Assembly: GCA_033297205.1 (NCBI GenBank)
Contig: MU859201.1
Coordinates: 1 to 64,000 of the forward strand
Length of the DNA: 64,000 nucleotides
Direction: 5' to 3'
DNA from: Pseudoneurospora amorphoporcata
Lineage: Eukaryota; Ascomycota; Sordariomycetes; Sordariales; Sordariaceae
Under the pieces are notes generated by a model, which worked only from the letters and a program-made list of their open reading frames with translations, searched no databases and had not been told where the DNA came from. The position numbers and the translations under genes are program-made. Each line of letters begins with the position of its first letter. The stretch's first letter is position 1. Shown piece after piece: positions 20,664 to 33,300 of the stretch.

Positions 20664-23311
20664 GCCACAGGGGCAGTTCTTGGGATACCAGCTCGTCATC
20701 GAAGTCGATGCGCACCAACTGCACCAACACCTCAAGCACCTTGGTTGTTGTCTCTTCGTCGCGGTCTTTTCTTCCTTCCCTCGCTTTCGACCTTCAGTTC
20801 TTCTGGCCCATCTCGCCATCTTCCGTTACGACCTTTCTGTCCTCGTTTTTTGTCCCTCTACACACCAAGCGGTACATGCTCGACAATCATAGGTAGGGGG
20901 CGCCAATCGTTCTCTCTTCCTCTCGAACTGGCCTCGCTTATTTGGTCGCCACTTTTTTTCGGTGGCCTTACCCCATGGCGTTTTTATTGGCAACTGCTCT
21001 ATTTGGCTTCAATCGTTTCGACAACCTCTTTGTTCCCTCAAGTCTTCTTTTCCTTTTCTCGCTAAATACGACCATCGCCTTGAGCAACCTTCACGTTTTC
21101 AGCCTACAGGGCAGTTAGTCAGTCAGACTCCCTGGCGGTCTTCCAGTTCACCGTCTCTATGGAAAAGGCCATCGTTTCGGTTTTTGTTCGGCATTCCAGT
21201 ATCGTCTTGTCTTAGCGGTCTTCAACAGCGTGGAGTTCAGGTGTTTCGGGAGCTCAAGGATCTTAAAGGATTTTGGCGCCTCAGCAGGTATTGGACTTGT
21301 CAACAGATGCGGAATCACACAGGCTCATGGAATTCATCAAGCAGTAATCTCATGGGTGAGGAAGGGAACGAGCCAGGGGACGACAGCAGGATACGATCTC
21401 TTTGCATACCTGGACCTAATGTATTGAAATTGCTTCGAAGATTTATGTGTTCTGGTCTGGGGATAAGTGTTTGTGTCGCCATCAACCAGCATTGCTGCCG
21501 TGAAATTTGCGCGTTGCTCATTGTCGCGGAGGCCGGAGCTAACATGGATGGAGCGTCAATGGCACAGACCCACGGCGCTCCGACCTCCGGAGATGTACCC
21601 CCAACTTAGGCTTTTGTTAACAAACGGATATTACTGCCTCTTTACTCCCTCAAAAGATCGTCAGGGCATTTTCGTGCATTGAAAGGATATGGACCTACGC
21701 TGCGATATATCTGATAAGTGAAGGTTAAGGCAAAACCGTAGAGTGTCCAGATGCAGGGTACCTACATGTGCGCCGCCGACATAGCTCCGTACTAGACCCA
21801 TTACAGAGGACCATCGGTCGGCCTTACATCCAGCCAGCCAGCACGCTATTGCAGAAACGAAGATTCAGAGCAACCAAATATTTGAGATAGATTCTTTCCT
21901 TTAGCTAGTCGCTGCCACATAATTGCTGTTTTACAAGCGATACACAACAATTGACATGATTGAATCAACAATCCAGGGCCCAAAGCCTGCAGCGCGCTGA
22001 CCCATTTTCCAGGATGCGCATGCATGTTAGAACACCCACTGTCGCGACAACATCAGGTACTCTTGCTTCCCACCGCCATTAGGTTGTGAGCCGGAGCTCA
22101 GGCAAGCCCGACAACTCCCCAAGTGCTTCAGTCCATCTAATCTCAACCCGGCCACGGCACGAGCAAGCCCTGCGAAGGGAAGTGCTGGATGAGAGCAGTA
22201 AGAGAAGTTGTAGGGATATTGAGACTGATGAATTTCACCGCCGGCCGACAGATAGTTCCACCGGTAATCGATCTGCAGTATCAAACACTTTCATGCGGTT
22301 TTAGGTCATTGACATTCGATTAGAGTGCTTTGCTTTTGGGTGTCTGGAGTCAAACGTGAGGGTATATTCCATCGTAAAAGAGGCTTGAAGCTGGAGTTTC
22401 TAGACACGAGAGAGGACTATTTGTACTTCTATGAAGACTGATGGTAAAAATAAGGTAGCGCTGATATAAGAAGCCAAGTTATGCTGTGTACCTAGGTAGA
22501 GGTAGGTTCCATTGTTTCAAAACTGCAGGTGTGCCTGAGGGGCCGTAAAAACCGCAAGTCCAATCGATGGAAGCGAGCCCCTCACACGAGAAGGCAGGAG
22601 GAGCATCACGGCGTCTAAATCGCCCTTTCCGCAGCAAGTTCACAAGGGCTGCATGCATGAAGCACAGTGTCCATCGCGCTTTCACTAGAGGTACCTTCCA
22701 GGTACAGCGCACTTGATCGTGAAACTCTCGGTGGGAAATCACCACCGGTAAACTCGAGCACAAAACACCATCACTCATCAGTCATCACTCATCAGTATCA
22801 CCACCATCACCGTCGTTGTCACTTCCATCAAATTGACACAAACCGCGGATCATGAGGTGGGATCTAACGGCAACGAAGATTGAGAACATGAACAACAAGA
22901 ACAGAATGTGATACTTTAATCTACCTAGGGAGTGTGTCCAATCTTCATCATGAAGCCCCGGTATGGTGGTGATGCCGGGCAGAAAACAGCTATACTTATA
23001 GCTCAAGAAACCGAGACCTGCAGGGCACAATCAACCTCCATGTAACATGTATGTGCGGGAGCAGTCATGGCCGCCACGACGCCAGTGACATCGACCCTCT
23101 CACCCCAAGACGCTCGAAGATGACAGGCACCATAGCAGCAGAAGAATGCGCAGAGTTCCAGTCTTCGGAGAGTGGTGGTATTTGGTTCATGTTACCGGCC
23201 ACTCCAGTTGGTCATCGATCCTATCCTCTGGGTTGCTTTTCTTTGGGTCGCTTTCCTTCGTGTTTCTTCCCCTCGTTTGCTTCCCTTCCCTCTGACTCGG
23301 AGCCTCACCCC
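20664..23311. other. Stretch without a supported gene
   Basis: Long T-rich and mixed sequence. The longest frame (20962-21609 plus) has no recognisable domain and weak composition, and I do not call it. TAGGTA-type motifs occur near 22490, and a CATCACTCATCAGT repeat lies at about 22769-22797. Confidence 0.35.
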
Positions 23312-24988
23312 TCAAACAATCTTCTTTCCCTTCTCCTCGTCTCCCTCCTCACTTCCTTTTCCTCGCCAAAATCTCCAAGGCCAGTTCGAGGATAACATCT
23401 TCATCCACCGCAGCAAAACCGCTCGCTGGGTAAGAGCGGCCCAGATTGCGAACGTGAGGATAGTAGCCGGGATGGTAAATGCCCAGTACAGCACAAAGTG
23501 CCTGGGCTGATCCCAGCCCACGGAGGGCATCGCGAAGAGCGCGGCGAAGAAGGTGCTAGGAAGGAAGAACATGGTGAGAATGGCGATACTCTTCATGGCC
23601 GAACTGTCTTCACTCGCGGCTTTTGCGAGATCACGGCTTGCAATGGCGGCTTCGATGTTGGTTTCTGAGTCTCGCTGGGAGAGGTAGGCTGAGAGCTGTG
23701 AGAGGGGCGGGTGTTAGTTAGACCGGTAGTCAATACTAATGATTTGGAGATGGCCTTTCTCTGTTGGACAAAGAAGTACCTAAGGTAGGTAGCTGGTACG
23801 GAGATATGGGGGTCATGAAGGGGATATAGGGAAGCTCACCTGTGACGCAAGATTCCGGTTTCGAATCTCGCTGTAGCGTACGGCCTCTCTCATAGCTTTA
23901 ACCTCCTGCCGTAGGAACCGGATGGCCTCCAAGATGTTATGGGTGCTTTGGACAACCAGCTGGGTCTTGGCCGATGGTGAGATTTCGTTTGCCATGACCT
24001 CTAGATACTCCCACAAAGGCTCCACGCCGTTCAATGTGCGTGTGGTAAGAGCCGCGTAGTTCAGAGAAGCCGCTATTAATCTGTTTTGCTGCACAAACTT
24101 TTCTCGCTGAGTTGGCGTACCATTCGCCAGGCCGTATACATTATCGAAACGGCCATAGCATGTTATCCTTGCCACTTCAGATAAATGCTCTTCAACGTAG
24201 TGAAGGTAGTTGCGGCAACATTGGAGTGAGTATACCGATAGAGCAAACGGTAGATACAAAGGGGAGCAGGCCTCCTCCTTCAAATCCTCCAGAAAATCGG
24301 ATAGGTAATTCACCTCAACTATTTGGGGTGGTTGATCGTCGTCAGCATCCTTTGAGGCGACGCATCTCGAATCAAATGCAGGGTGTTCTTTGTGCTGTCG
24401 AATTGACAACATAAACAGAAAATCGTGAGCTCTGAGTCGTATTGTCGCTATACCGCCGTTCGCAATGCTGCCCGAGAACTCAAAGTAGGTCCGGTAGTGC
24501 ATTTGAAAGATTCGATTGAATAGAGGGTCTGGGTTCAAGGTCCTTATGAGGTCCCAGAAAACCGACTCGTTCGTGAAGAGATAATTAGAGCCTTTCTTAG
24601 CTACTACAACCAGTTTGGTCCCAAAATGGGTAGGTTTGTTTCCCTTTTGATCATCGTGGCTAGGCACGTTGAAGGCCCGGCCACCACATTCGAGGAATTT
24701 AGCCAGAAGCAAATGATCCACGTATTGGGTGCGCCAATAGCTGACCTCAGGTTTATCCAAACCAGGCTGGACCTCCAGAGTAGCCGCATTGTTGTACCGT
24801 GTGTCAGGTGGGAAGGTGAAGTGCCTGTTTTCTTTGCTTGCCAGAGTCCGTAGTCCATTCATCTCGACGGCGAGTTGGTGCCTGTAAGGAAGAGAAAGGT
24901 GGGAGACAAAAGAGGCCCAAAAAAGAGGCCCCAAAAAGAGTGAGGAAAAAAGGAAACAGGCTTGTGAGTGTGTCCATCCTAGCCTCAT
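23312..24988 (-). CDS. CorA-like membrane protein, one intron
   Basis: Exon 1 is 24988-23840 and exon 2 is 23695-23312, phase 0. The intron has GTGAGC at 23839, CTAAC branch sites and CTCACAG ending at 23696. The product is 510 residues, or 468 if the second ATG at 24862 is used; the first 42 codons may be leader. The long N-terminal part is helical and soluble. The end of exon 1 has a coiled stretch (RFLRQEVKAMREAVRYSEIRNRN). Exon 2 has the hallmark of fungal CorA-like proteins: DSSAMKSIAILTMFFLPSTFFAALFAMP, written here only as blocks DSSAMKSIAILTMFFLP and TFFAALF, then a second membrane helix (YWAFTIPATILTFAIWAAL) and a basic tail. The GMN motif of true CorA magnesium channels is missing, so transport is not established. 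Confidence 0.8.
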
Positions 24989-25739
24989 ATATTTGGATTC
25001 AAGCAGCAGTCGCGGCCTCTGTAGATGCTACGAAAGACAATACCTATCCTACGTGGCGAGGAAGTCTTGCCTCTCATCGGGCGCTGCCACTTTAGCTCAG
25101 CTGTGTTGGTATGCTACCCGCTGTCCGATAACACTACCGTGCTGTACTTTGATTGGGCAATGGTTCTGCAGGTCGTTCAGCCTCAGCCCCCTCCACAGAT
25201 GTTACCCTGGGCCTTCGAGCCAACCATAACCATCATGGCCGAAATGATGCCTTGCCAGGCGGAGTCCATGATGAAGTGTCCAGGCGGGTTCCTGTCGAGC
25301 CTCCCTTTAGCGGTGAAAATTTCTGCTAAGGCCGTATTTTGCCCAATTGGTTCGCGTTATTTTTATCCACGGGTACTTCATAGGTGGCCAGGCAGACACC
25401 TGGGTTTGGCTGATTTGTGCGCGCGCTGGGCAAAATTTTGGAAGGCCGCTAAGTATTGGAAGTAGAGGGGTGGGCTTGGCGAAAAGGATGCATTTTCCCC
25501 GGCTAAAGACATGGCAAATGCATCGGGCAGCTATCCGGGGAACCGCATCTCCCACGTTGATGTCCAATACCCGCCGCTGTACGAGATGCCAGACAGAAGC
25601 GGGGTTGTACTGTAGCTCCAGCCTCGTGTGCACGCCAGATATTCTCGCTGTTCGAACGCTGTGATGTCGAGAACACGACTTGTAGGGCGAGGACGTGATT
25701 CGAATCTGGTTGGTTCTTTGCTTCTGTAGCCATTTGCTT

Positions 25740-25925
25740 GTGTTTCAGGAAGTTCCTCGACCTGAAGATGCTCCCGGTAGGAAGGCCATGGTGAGAACCG
25801 CAATCGTTTTCATGGCTGAACTGTCTTGGCGAGCTGCTTGGGCTATTTCATGAGCGGTTTCTGCTGCCGGTATAGTGGTATCATGACATTCGGAACTTGC
25901 ACCTTGATGTTGGTACCCGACCCGC
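25740..25925 (-). pseudogene. Relic of a second CorA-like gene
   Basis: On the minus strand a short frame reads AAETAHEIAQAARQDSSAMK followed by TIAVLTMAFLPGA, almost the same as the signature of the gene at 23312 (DSSAMKSIAILTMFFLP). Frames on both sides break down and the second helix is not seen. It is a decayed tandem copy about 0.8 kb upstream of the intact gene. Confidence 0.6.
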
Positions 25926-25929
25926 CTGG

Positions 25930-27728
25930 CCTATGGACAGCTGCTTCCGCTCCTCGGAGACAAAAATCTCCGCGGTCCAATGACCGTCTCGTCACCCTCC
26001 TTCAAATTTCTCTCTGCATCTTAAAGGTAGAAAGAGCGAGGCCAGCGGGGGGAGGCACAGTTCAAGGCTGATTCAAGGAGGGGAATCACCTGCAGAACAG
26101 GCGAAAACTGTCAGGGAAGGGACCAGACACCCCGACGCAGATACCCGCAGGTCCAATCGACAGCAACGTACCCCTCATTTTACGAGGAAAGGACGAGCAT
26201 GCAAAGTGGTTTCTGCGACAAAGTTGCAGCGGCTACCGTGACATGCAGAACGCACAGTGTCTGCATTTTTGGTTTACAGTGCTGTCCCTCCCAGCAACTG
26301 AAACACCACAGGACACCGAGGATGCGCACAAACTTGACCAAAACACCATGCCCGGCATCACCACGTCAACATCCCGACTTCGATTTTTTACCATCGCCTC
26401 GATTATCAACTCAAGCACTGCCACCTTCGCTAACCTGGTCTCCCAGACCTCAATTGCACTCCAGCTTCGCATTGCCTCTCCATCATCACCCCATCATGAT
26501 CACCACCCCCAGCCATACAACCACAATACACAACCATCACCTCCCCCTCTAGAACTACACCTTAACAGCATAAATTACCTGCCCCCCACTAACATACACC
26601 TCCATGCCGTGTCGGTATCACCGCCGTGTAATTACTAACCTGCAGCCGGGCTATCCTACCTACTACCGTCCTACGAGCCTATATAGAGGTACTTACCTAC
26701 CTACCTATCTTCTTACCTAGAGGTACCTACCTATACCTCGCCTATAAGCCTATAAGCCTGTCAAATCCCGTTCACCCAGACCCGTCCCCTTTGTGAACCC
26801 CTAGAGGTAATATCTTAGGTAGGTAAGTAGAGATCCATGCATGCATGCATGTTCAGCCATGTCGACGCGGCTCTTTCTTCGCTGAGTGGTTATATTGTGT
26901 ACCCTTCCGTAACTTACCGTACCTTACCGTAAGTACCTTACCACGCTTACCTAGGTAGCGTAAAGCAACTGAAAAGGGAACGACCACGAAAATAACAAGA
27001 GGCAAAAGATTGTAGCGTAACGTAGAGGTAAGTACGGTAGGTATTAACGAGTACACCCTTTTACTGCCGCATTAAATTAACAGAAAGGCGATTCCGATGT
27101 TCTAGACTAACGTAAACAGACATACATTAACTTTTATTCGTCGTCGGCATCATGGGCTTTCTTTCCATTTCCATCGACGCCGGTCCCGCCCGTCCGCCCC
27201 TTGAAAGACAGACAGCTGACTAGGTATTCTAAAAACTAGAGAGTAGAGGGCATTGAGGTAGAGCCTCGCGATATATAAACAAAGGGAAGGAAGTTATGAA
27301 CATGATATTACATATACAACAAACGCGTCTCGCTCGCTCGCTGGCTGATAGCTCTCTCAACTCAAATGCAACAAGACCTGGTGTGTGTGATGAAAGAAGC
27401 TTTGCGAAGCCTGTCTGTCGCCTGTCGCTTGCTGGTGTGCGAGGAACCGTAGGTACCTAGGTAGCCTTGAGACATCGAAATGGGCCTCGAAGAAGAATTG
27501 ACAGAGGCGGACAAAGAAAACTGGAAGGAAAAAAAAAAAAAAAAAAAAAAAAGGAAAATCGCTTCCCAATATCGTGCAGTCGCCATCGCTTCTTTAGGTA
27601 TCCAAACATTTCCCCCCCTTATATGCGCCATGAACCCCCCATCCCATTTCTCATCCGTTTCCCTTCTTCGTTGAATAATCCAAAAACTCCTAGAAGAGAT
27701 CAATCACCAAACCAAAAGAGCAAGGGCA
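25930..27728. other. Stretch without a supported gene
   Basis: Reading frames here are C/A-rich and have no domain signal. The right half holds the motif cluster listed separately and, at 27529-27552, a run of A. Confidence 0.35.
26641..27050. repeat. Cluster of CTACCTAC / TAGGTA motifs
   Basis: Many copies of ACCTACCTA, TAGGTAGGTA, AGAGGTACCTACC and TACCGTAAG lie in about 400 bases. GCATGCATGCATGCATG lies near 26837 and CTATAAGCCTATAAGCC near 26742. The same motif is scattered singly across the window (for example 3600, 5535, 18310, 22490, 23775, 27451, 47720, 50070, 51180). Its function is unknown. Confidence 0.6.
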
Positions 27729-30344
27729 TCAAAGAAACGAGGTCTGAAACTCCAAATGCATCGGCATCCCTCCCGCGCCGTATCCTCCATGCCCACCGTG
27801 TGCATGTCCACTTCCCTCCCCATAACCGCCCTCCTCTTCGTAAAAGTGTTGCGCAAACTGCACCTGACCATTCTCATCCATCCACATGGCTGGCCCATGC
27901 GGTGCTATTGATGAAGATAGCAAATGTAACCCCCGACACTGGTTCGCCACGCCCTGCTTCACCAGATTCGTAATGCACCTCTCGCTTCCATCAAACACAT
28001 CATACGGATAGATGACACTCCGCTCGCTGACCAGCTTGCTCTGGTCGAACGCTCCCCTTTCCAACAACAGTACCGCGCACCGCAGGTACCGGGCCTCCAT
28101 GTACACATCTGTCCTGACGTCCGTCCTTTGAATCGCATACTTGATAAGTTGCAGGGGAGTGTTGCCGCAATTGTTCATCACGTTCACCTGCGCGCCGTGT
28201 GAAACCATGAACTTGACAGCAGCCACGATGCCAAACTCGGCAGCGTAGTGCAGCGCCGAGTTTCCCTCGGTGTCGCGCTCGTTGAGTAAGGCTTCGATGT
28301 CCTGCTTGGTGGTCTTGGGGCCGATGCCGAGAAGGGTTTCGAGCCGCTGATCGAGGTTTCCTTCGCCTCCGTTCTTTTCCGAGTCTCGGCCGGAAGCGAT
28401 CTTGCACAGAAGACGCATGACGGGCGTTCGCTTGATGCATTGAGCGCTGCTGGCGGTGCTTCCGCGACTCGAGCGGCCTGTATAACCGCTGCCGCGCCAA
28501 CTGTCCGAGTCGGAGGTCATGGTAATGCGGGTCGAGTTGTTGCAGGAGGAATCCCCCATGAACTCGGGGAGGTAGCGCCGTACGAACTCGTGCTCGTCGC
28601 CAAAGATGCGATGGAGTTTGGGCGATTGGAAAGAGAGGTTCTTGCGGATGCAGTGCCATAGTCGTTCGTCAGCCGAGCACTTATTGGCGACAAGGAAGCG
28701 GGCCGTCCCGTGTCCGACTTCGCGGAACAAACAATGGAGGATCTCGATAGGGAAGGTCTTTTTCGGGACCAGGTGTTGTAGAAATGTTCGCTTCTCGACG
28801 TCTCGCTGACAAAAGTCGAAGCCCCGAGATCGCAGATGTCGGACGAGGTTGATGAAGGAGGCCGGTCTTAGCTTCGGGTGGCTTGGGGGTTCGTAAACAT
28901 GGAGAAAGGTCTCTCCACGAAGGTTAACTGTCTGGATATCATCAGTGTGTCGCAGAAGCAATAGCAAAATCGAAACACGGGCGCCCCATCGGGCAGCGAC
29001 GTGCAGAAGAATGTTGCCATATCGGTCGACCATGTTGGCCTCCTCGTCGGTAACAGTAAACTTGCGGAAAGCATGACCTTCTGTGTCCTGGGCTTCAATG
29101 GCCTTTGAGAGCCTTTCATGCACACAAGGAGGAGAGCTGGCTGCAATGTGCGCAGAGCAGCACATAGCAAGCAACGCATTGTTCAGCTCCTCCGTCTTGG
29201 GGTTAACAGACGAGTATTTCTTTTTGAACAATGGATTTGACAGCGCCTTGGCGGCCTTTGCTTTTGTTGCTGATGCCGATGGCTTGTTCTCTTCCAGCAG
29301 AGACAGAAAATCATCTCGACTCAACTTGCTGAGGGCAACCGTAGGACCGTTCTCGCTATGGCCAACCGCCTTGGAAGATGCCGATGACGAAGAACGAGCC
29401 AGACTAGAAATACCCGACGATATGCTCGACAGCACCGATGCCCACGACCTCCTCCTGATTGCTGACCTAAGGGACTCGGATGCTGACTTGAGAGAACTCG
29501 ACATGGACTTTTCGGACCTAACTGGTGACCTCTCCCGATGGGAAGGGGCCCCATGGGAGGTGTGCGAGGTCTCCGGGGAGTTGACGGGTGACTGGTGAAG
29601 CTGACATGAGGCATGGGATGCATGCGAGGTTTCGGGGCTTGCCGTGGCCGACTCGGGTAGCAAGGCCTGTGGTGATGATTGGGCGGATTCTTGACGGCCC
29701 CGGTGGTGGTGGCGGTGCATGTGTTGATTACCGCGAGAGTCTCCGTCCAAGTTCATGATGATGTCCGTACTACCCATGCCCCCCATGTCCACCATATCCA
29801 CTCCCATGCGACCGCCCATGAACACCGTCGGCGATCTCCACTCTGCGTCGGCGGCGTGGTGCTGGTCCGGGGCGCCGCCACGCGTCCTGTGATCCCGGTT
29901 CTTCCTCCTCATCCTCCTCTCGGCCCTGACTGATCTGAGAAAGCGCACTCGAACCAACATGGAGGCGAGGTCCCTTGGTCGCCAATCATCGATGCGACGG
30001 TCTGGTAATAGATTTTTGAGGTGCTTGTGGGAATTTCGTTGCCTGTGAAACACGACGATCCTGTGTCAGCAATTCCGGGACCTGGGTGGTGATCGCCGTC
30101 ACACATGGTACTGCAATATCGCGAAAAAGAGATGATCGCACCTTGGGTCAAAAGTGCCATCTTTTAGCCTCTCGAGAATGCGCACCAGGGGTAGGCGCTC
30201 GCTTTGTGTGCAGACATAGAGGCGCAACAGCTTCCGTTGTTTTGAGGGTGGCCATGGTTTCTCGCGTCTCCCACGGCGAGGGTACTTGCCGGCGCCCGGA
30301 GGCGACGTAGTACTCTGCGTGGGTGCAACTCGTACTTCCATCAC
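27729..30344 (-). CDS. Clr5-domain ankyrin-repeat protein, one intron
   Basis: Exon 1 is 30344-30142 and exon 2 is 30042-27729; the 99-base intron has GTGCGA at 30141, a GCTGAC branch and TTTCACAG ending at 30043. Splicing gives 838 residues. The junction restores a Clr5-like N-terminal domain: KLLRLYVCTQSERLPLVRIL and LKDGTFDP from exon 1, then RQRNSHKHLKNLLPDRRIDD from exon 2. The middle is Ser-rich and disordered. Ankyrin-like repeats are clear at DRYGNILLHVAARWGARVSI and at EGNSALHYAAEFGIVAAVKF plus NNCGNTPLQLI. The C-terminus is rich in Gly and His. Fungal proteins with this make-up are common and mostly uncharacterised; the Clr5 name comes from a fission yeast silencing factor, so a nuclear role is likely but not shown. 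Confidence 0.8.
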
Positions 30345-33300
30345 CCCAACCGGTCACACACACCACACACTATGAGAGCAGAGCGGGCGACGCTGTGGTG
30401 GTTGATGAGTGGCCAGCCGACATGGACAGGCGCAGACGGCAGAGCGGGGTCTTGTTTGTTTGTCTGAATGTGGTGTATTCGATAGTGACGACAGCTCGCC
30501 TGGTATGACAGATGATGATGTTGTTGTTGTTGTTCAACCCTTTGCGACACAAGAGGCAAGAACGAGCGAATAACGATGGGGGCTTTCGGGAGGGGAGCCG
30601 GCAGAGGAGGTTTAAGAAGGAGGTTTCCGATTTCCTGACAGCGCCAAAGTGTGGTCGTGTATGAGGTGTGTAGCGACGGTAGCGTTTCGCTTGGCTTGGC
30701 TCTCTTCCCAGGTTATGTTGCCCCCTGTTCGGGATTGCTCTCGATTTGTCTTGGTGTAGGGCAATGGTGCGTGTCCGCTGTTGGGTGTTCCGTGGATTTA
30801 GTATTTCATAATTCGGTTGCAGTAGCATTGATATCCTCTCTAGTGTTTTGAGGTCTAGCCTGTTTTTTGTTTTCTAGAAAGCCGGCAAGCCGTCTGTCTG
30901 ACAGACCGAGTCCAAATCCAACTAGCAGCGATCGGATGGCGTCAAACAGGCCGTCTCGACATCGGTAGCGTACGGTGCTGCGGGTTTGTCATGTTTTCTT
31001 GTGGTGTCTTAACGGGGGCAAGGGCCCCAGTATGCCAGTGGGACATGGACATGGTGGAAAGACGCTTGGCCTGCATGGTACGGACACTAGTCGTAGGTAT
31101 CAGGTAATGGCCGGCGCGACAAGTCGTGGATAGTCTAATTTGGGCGTAGGTCCCCATTCCATTCGCGAGCTGGCCGTTAACCGAGTTCTGGTTCGGCTGT
31201 CTCTTGGCCTCCAGTTGATATTATATTCCTCCACTCTTGTACATATTTGTCTATGTTTGTACGTGCTTCGGCGACATCTTGTTTTGCTGCTTCTTCTTCC
31301 GCTGACAGCAGAAGGCCAGAAGCAGCCGGGGACATGGGTAGCTAATTCGATTTGGTAACATCTCTTGGCTTCGGTATGGCCTCCGAATCGCAGAAAGGGA
31401 ATCGGAATCCGTCCAGCTTGTCCAGGGTCTGATACCGGGGAGGGGGCCCTAATGTACAGTACAATACAGTGGCCGTTGGCAGTGGTCAAGGTCGGGTGTC
31501 TTGAAGGAGGGTCGTCGCTTGGTATAGATTTGGTCGTGGGATAGCGAGGACAGCGACCATACCTCTTTCTGTTAGGTAGAGGGGCAGCTGATGGGTCTTG
31601 CTTGGCTGCTGATATCTCTGCTACTATCTCGAGCTATTGAAAAAGTGCCAAGCGGTCATTTCCGTGGCGACTCCATTTAGTCATGACCAAGTCAGCGAGG
31701 GGATTCCCAAAAAGCATCAGGGCGGTCGACCGTTGGCATCGCCAGGGATTAAAAGAGGTAGTGCGGTGTAGAGGTACTTTTGGCGGCATGTACTTACAGC
31801 TGTCACACAGAGGAGGCAAAATCCCACACAATTACCCCAGACTCCGTGTAAATCAAGGGTGGCACGAAAGGATGCGGACGCGGACGGCAGCGGAGCGGGA
31901 AGTGGGAGAGGGGCATGTCGCTGTCGAGGTCATGGTCCAGCACGATCCAGGCCCTGGATTCGCAAATTGGCAGAATAGAAAGTCCACAATGTCTGCAATA
32001 GAGAGGCTTGCGACTGGATAGGAACTTGCCGTCATCGCCGTGTGAACACATGGCAGGAGCTCCCTACAGTGCTCCCTCATCATTAGACGCTTCAGCGCAG
32101 AGGGTTCCTTCCGCTGCAACATGTTCTGGGGCCGAGGTTGAATTGGTGTGTCAGTGCTTAACAAGGGCGATTTTGATTGGCCATTGATCTCAACCGGTCG
32201 TACGCAGTCTCTGTCAATTGTGCGCCCCACAATTTCCCGTCGCTGCCCCTCCTTTCGCTGTTCTGTGACCGGTTGACGACTGGATTGCATCTTCAACCAC
32301 TGTTCGCAAAGGAAAGGGCAATTCGGTTCTCTCTTTCCAGCATTCCTTCCTTCCCGTTGAACGAAAGGAGAGGAGGGAATCAAGAAGAAGAGCGAATCTG
32401 CAATTGGACCTCAATGACATTCTCCCGCCTTCTTCCCGTCTCTTCCATTCATTGACATAACACCAACAACAACCTTGACGATAACGTACCCCGTACTAAT
32501 CACCGTATCCTTGCTCCCCCACCCCCGGCCACAAGCCGTCAATGACACCTCTATGATCCGAGAACCGAGAATCCAAAACAAGCCTTGTGAGGATTAGGTA
32601 CTTTTTTTGTCTTTTTCTGATCCTGGTTCTCCTTTTCAGTCACGGGGCCATGCATAGCACTTCTCAATTGGGATGGGCAATCCGCAATTCGCAATCCGCA
32701 GCAGTACTGCAATTCCGCTTCTTCAAGGCACAGTCAACAGTCATCAGTCATGACTTGAAGAAGACGGGAGCTCCGTCTTGTCGACTCATACAGTAACATC
32801 CTTGACCAAGGGAAAGGACAGCGAGCATAGCAGCCAGCATCTTGCATCGGGAAATTCCGTGGTTACAGTACAACATCATGAAATACCTATTTTCAATTAC
32901 ACTATGTACAGCGGTGTAACGCTGATTGACCACACCCCCCAAGGTCCATCCTCATCCCCCAACCCCATGCCCCCTTGACATTTGCTCCCCTTTCCCTTCC
33001 GTTGCCTCCCCTCATCTTCCTTCGGCTTTCTCCCCATGTTTGCCCGCCTGCTGTCGCTGTCCGTCATTCCCGAAACGGCCCCTTTCCCGGTCGGGACGAC
33101 ATCTCGATGGAGATGGGTGTGGCCTTCCATGTGAGACGTAGAGTGGCCCCATACGATCTTGTTCTTTGGTCGAGTACCTTATCTCCATCAGCACAAATGA
33201 AGGGTTCATCATGAGATTGAGCTTGAAACAAGACAATTGTACCATCGTTTCCTTTCCTGGCTCTCGGAATCCCCTGTTCCATCGAATCGCACCAGAAAGC

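Noticed and set aside
20962..21609. 215-codon plus-strand frame
   Set aside because: T-rich region with biased composition and no recognisable motif; probably the flank of family copy D.
27529..27552. A-run as a retrotransposon tail
   Set aside because: No element or target duplication next to it; similar A-runs occur in an intron (4480-4503) and at 7314-7334.
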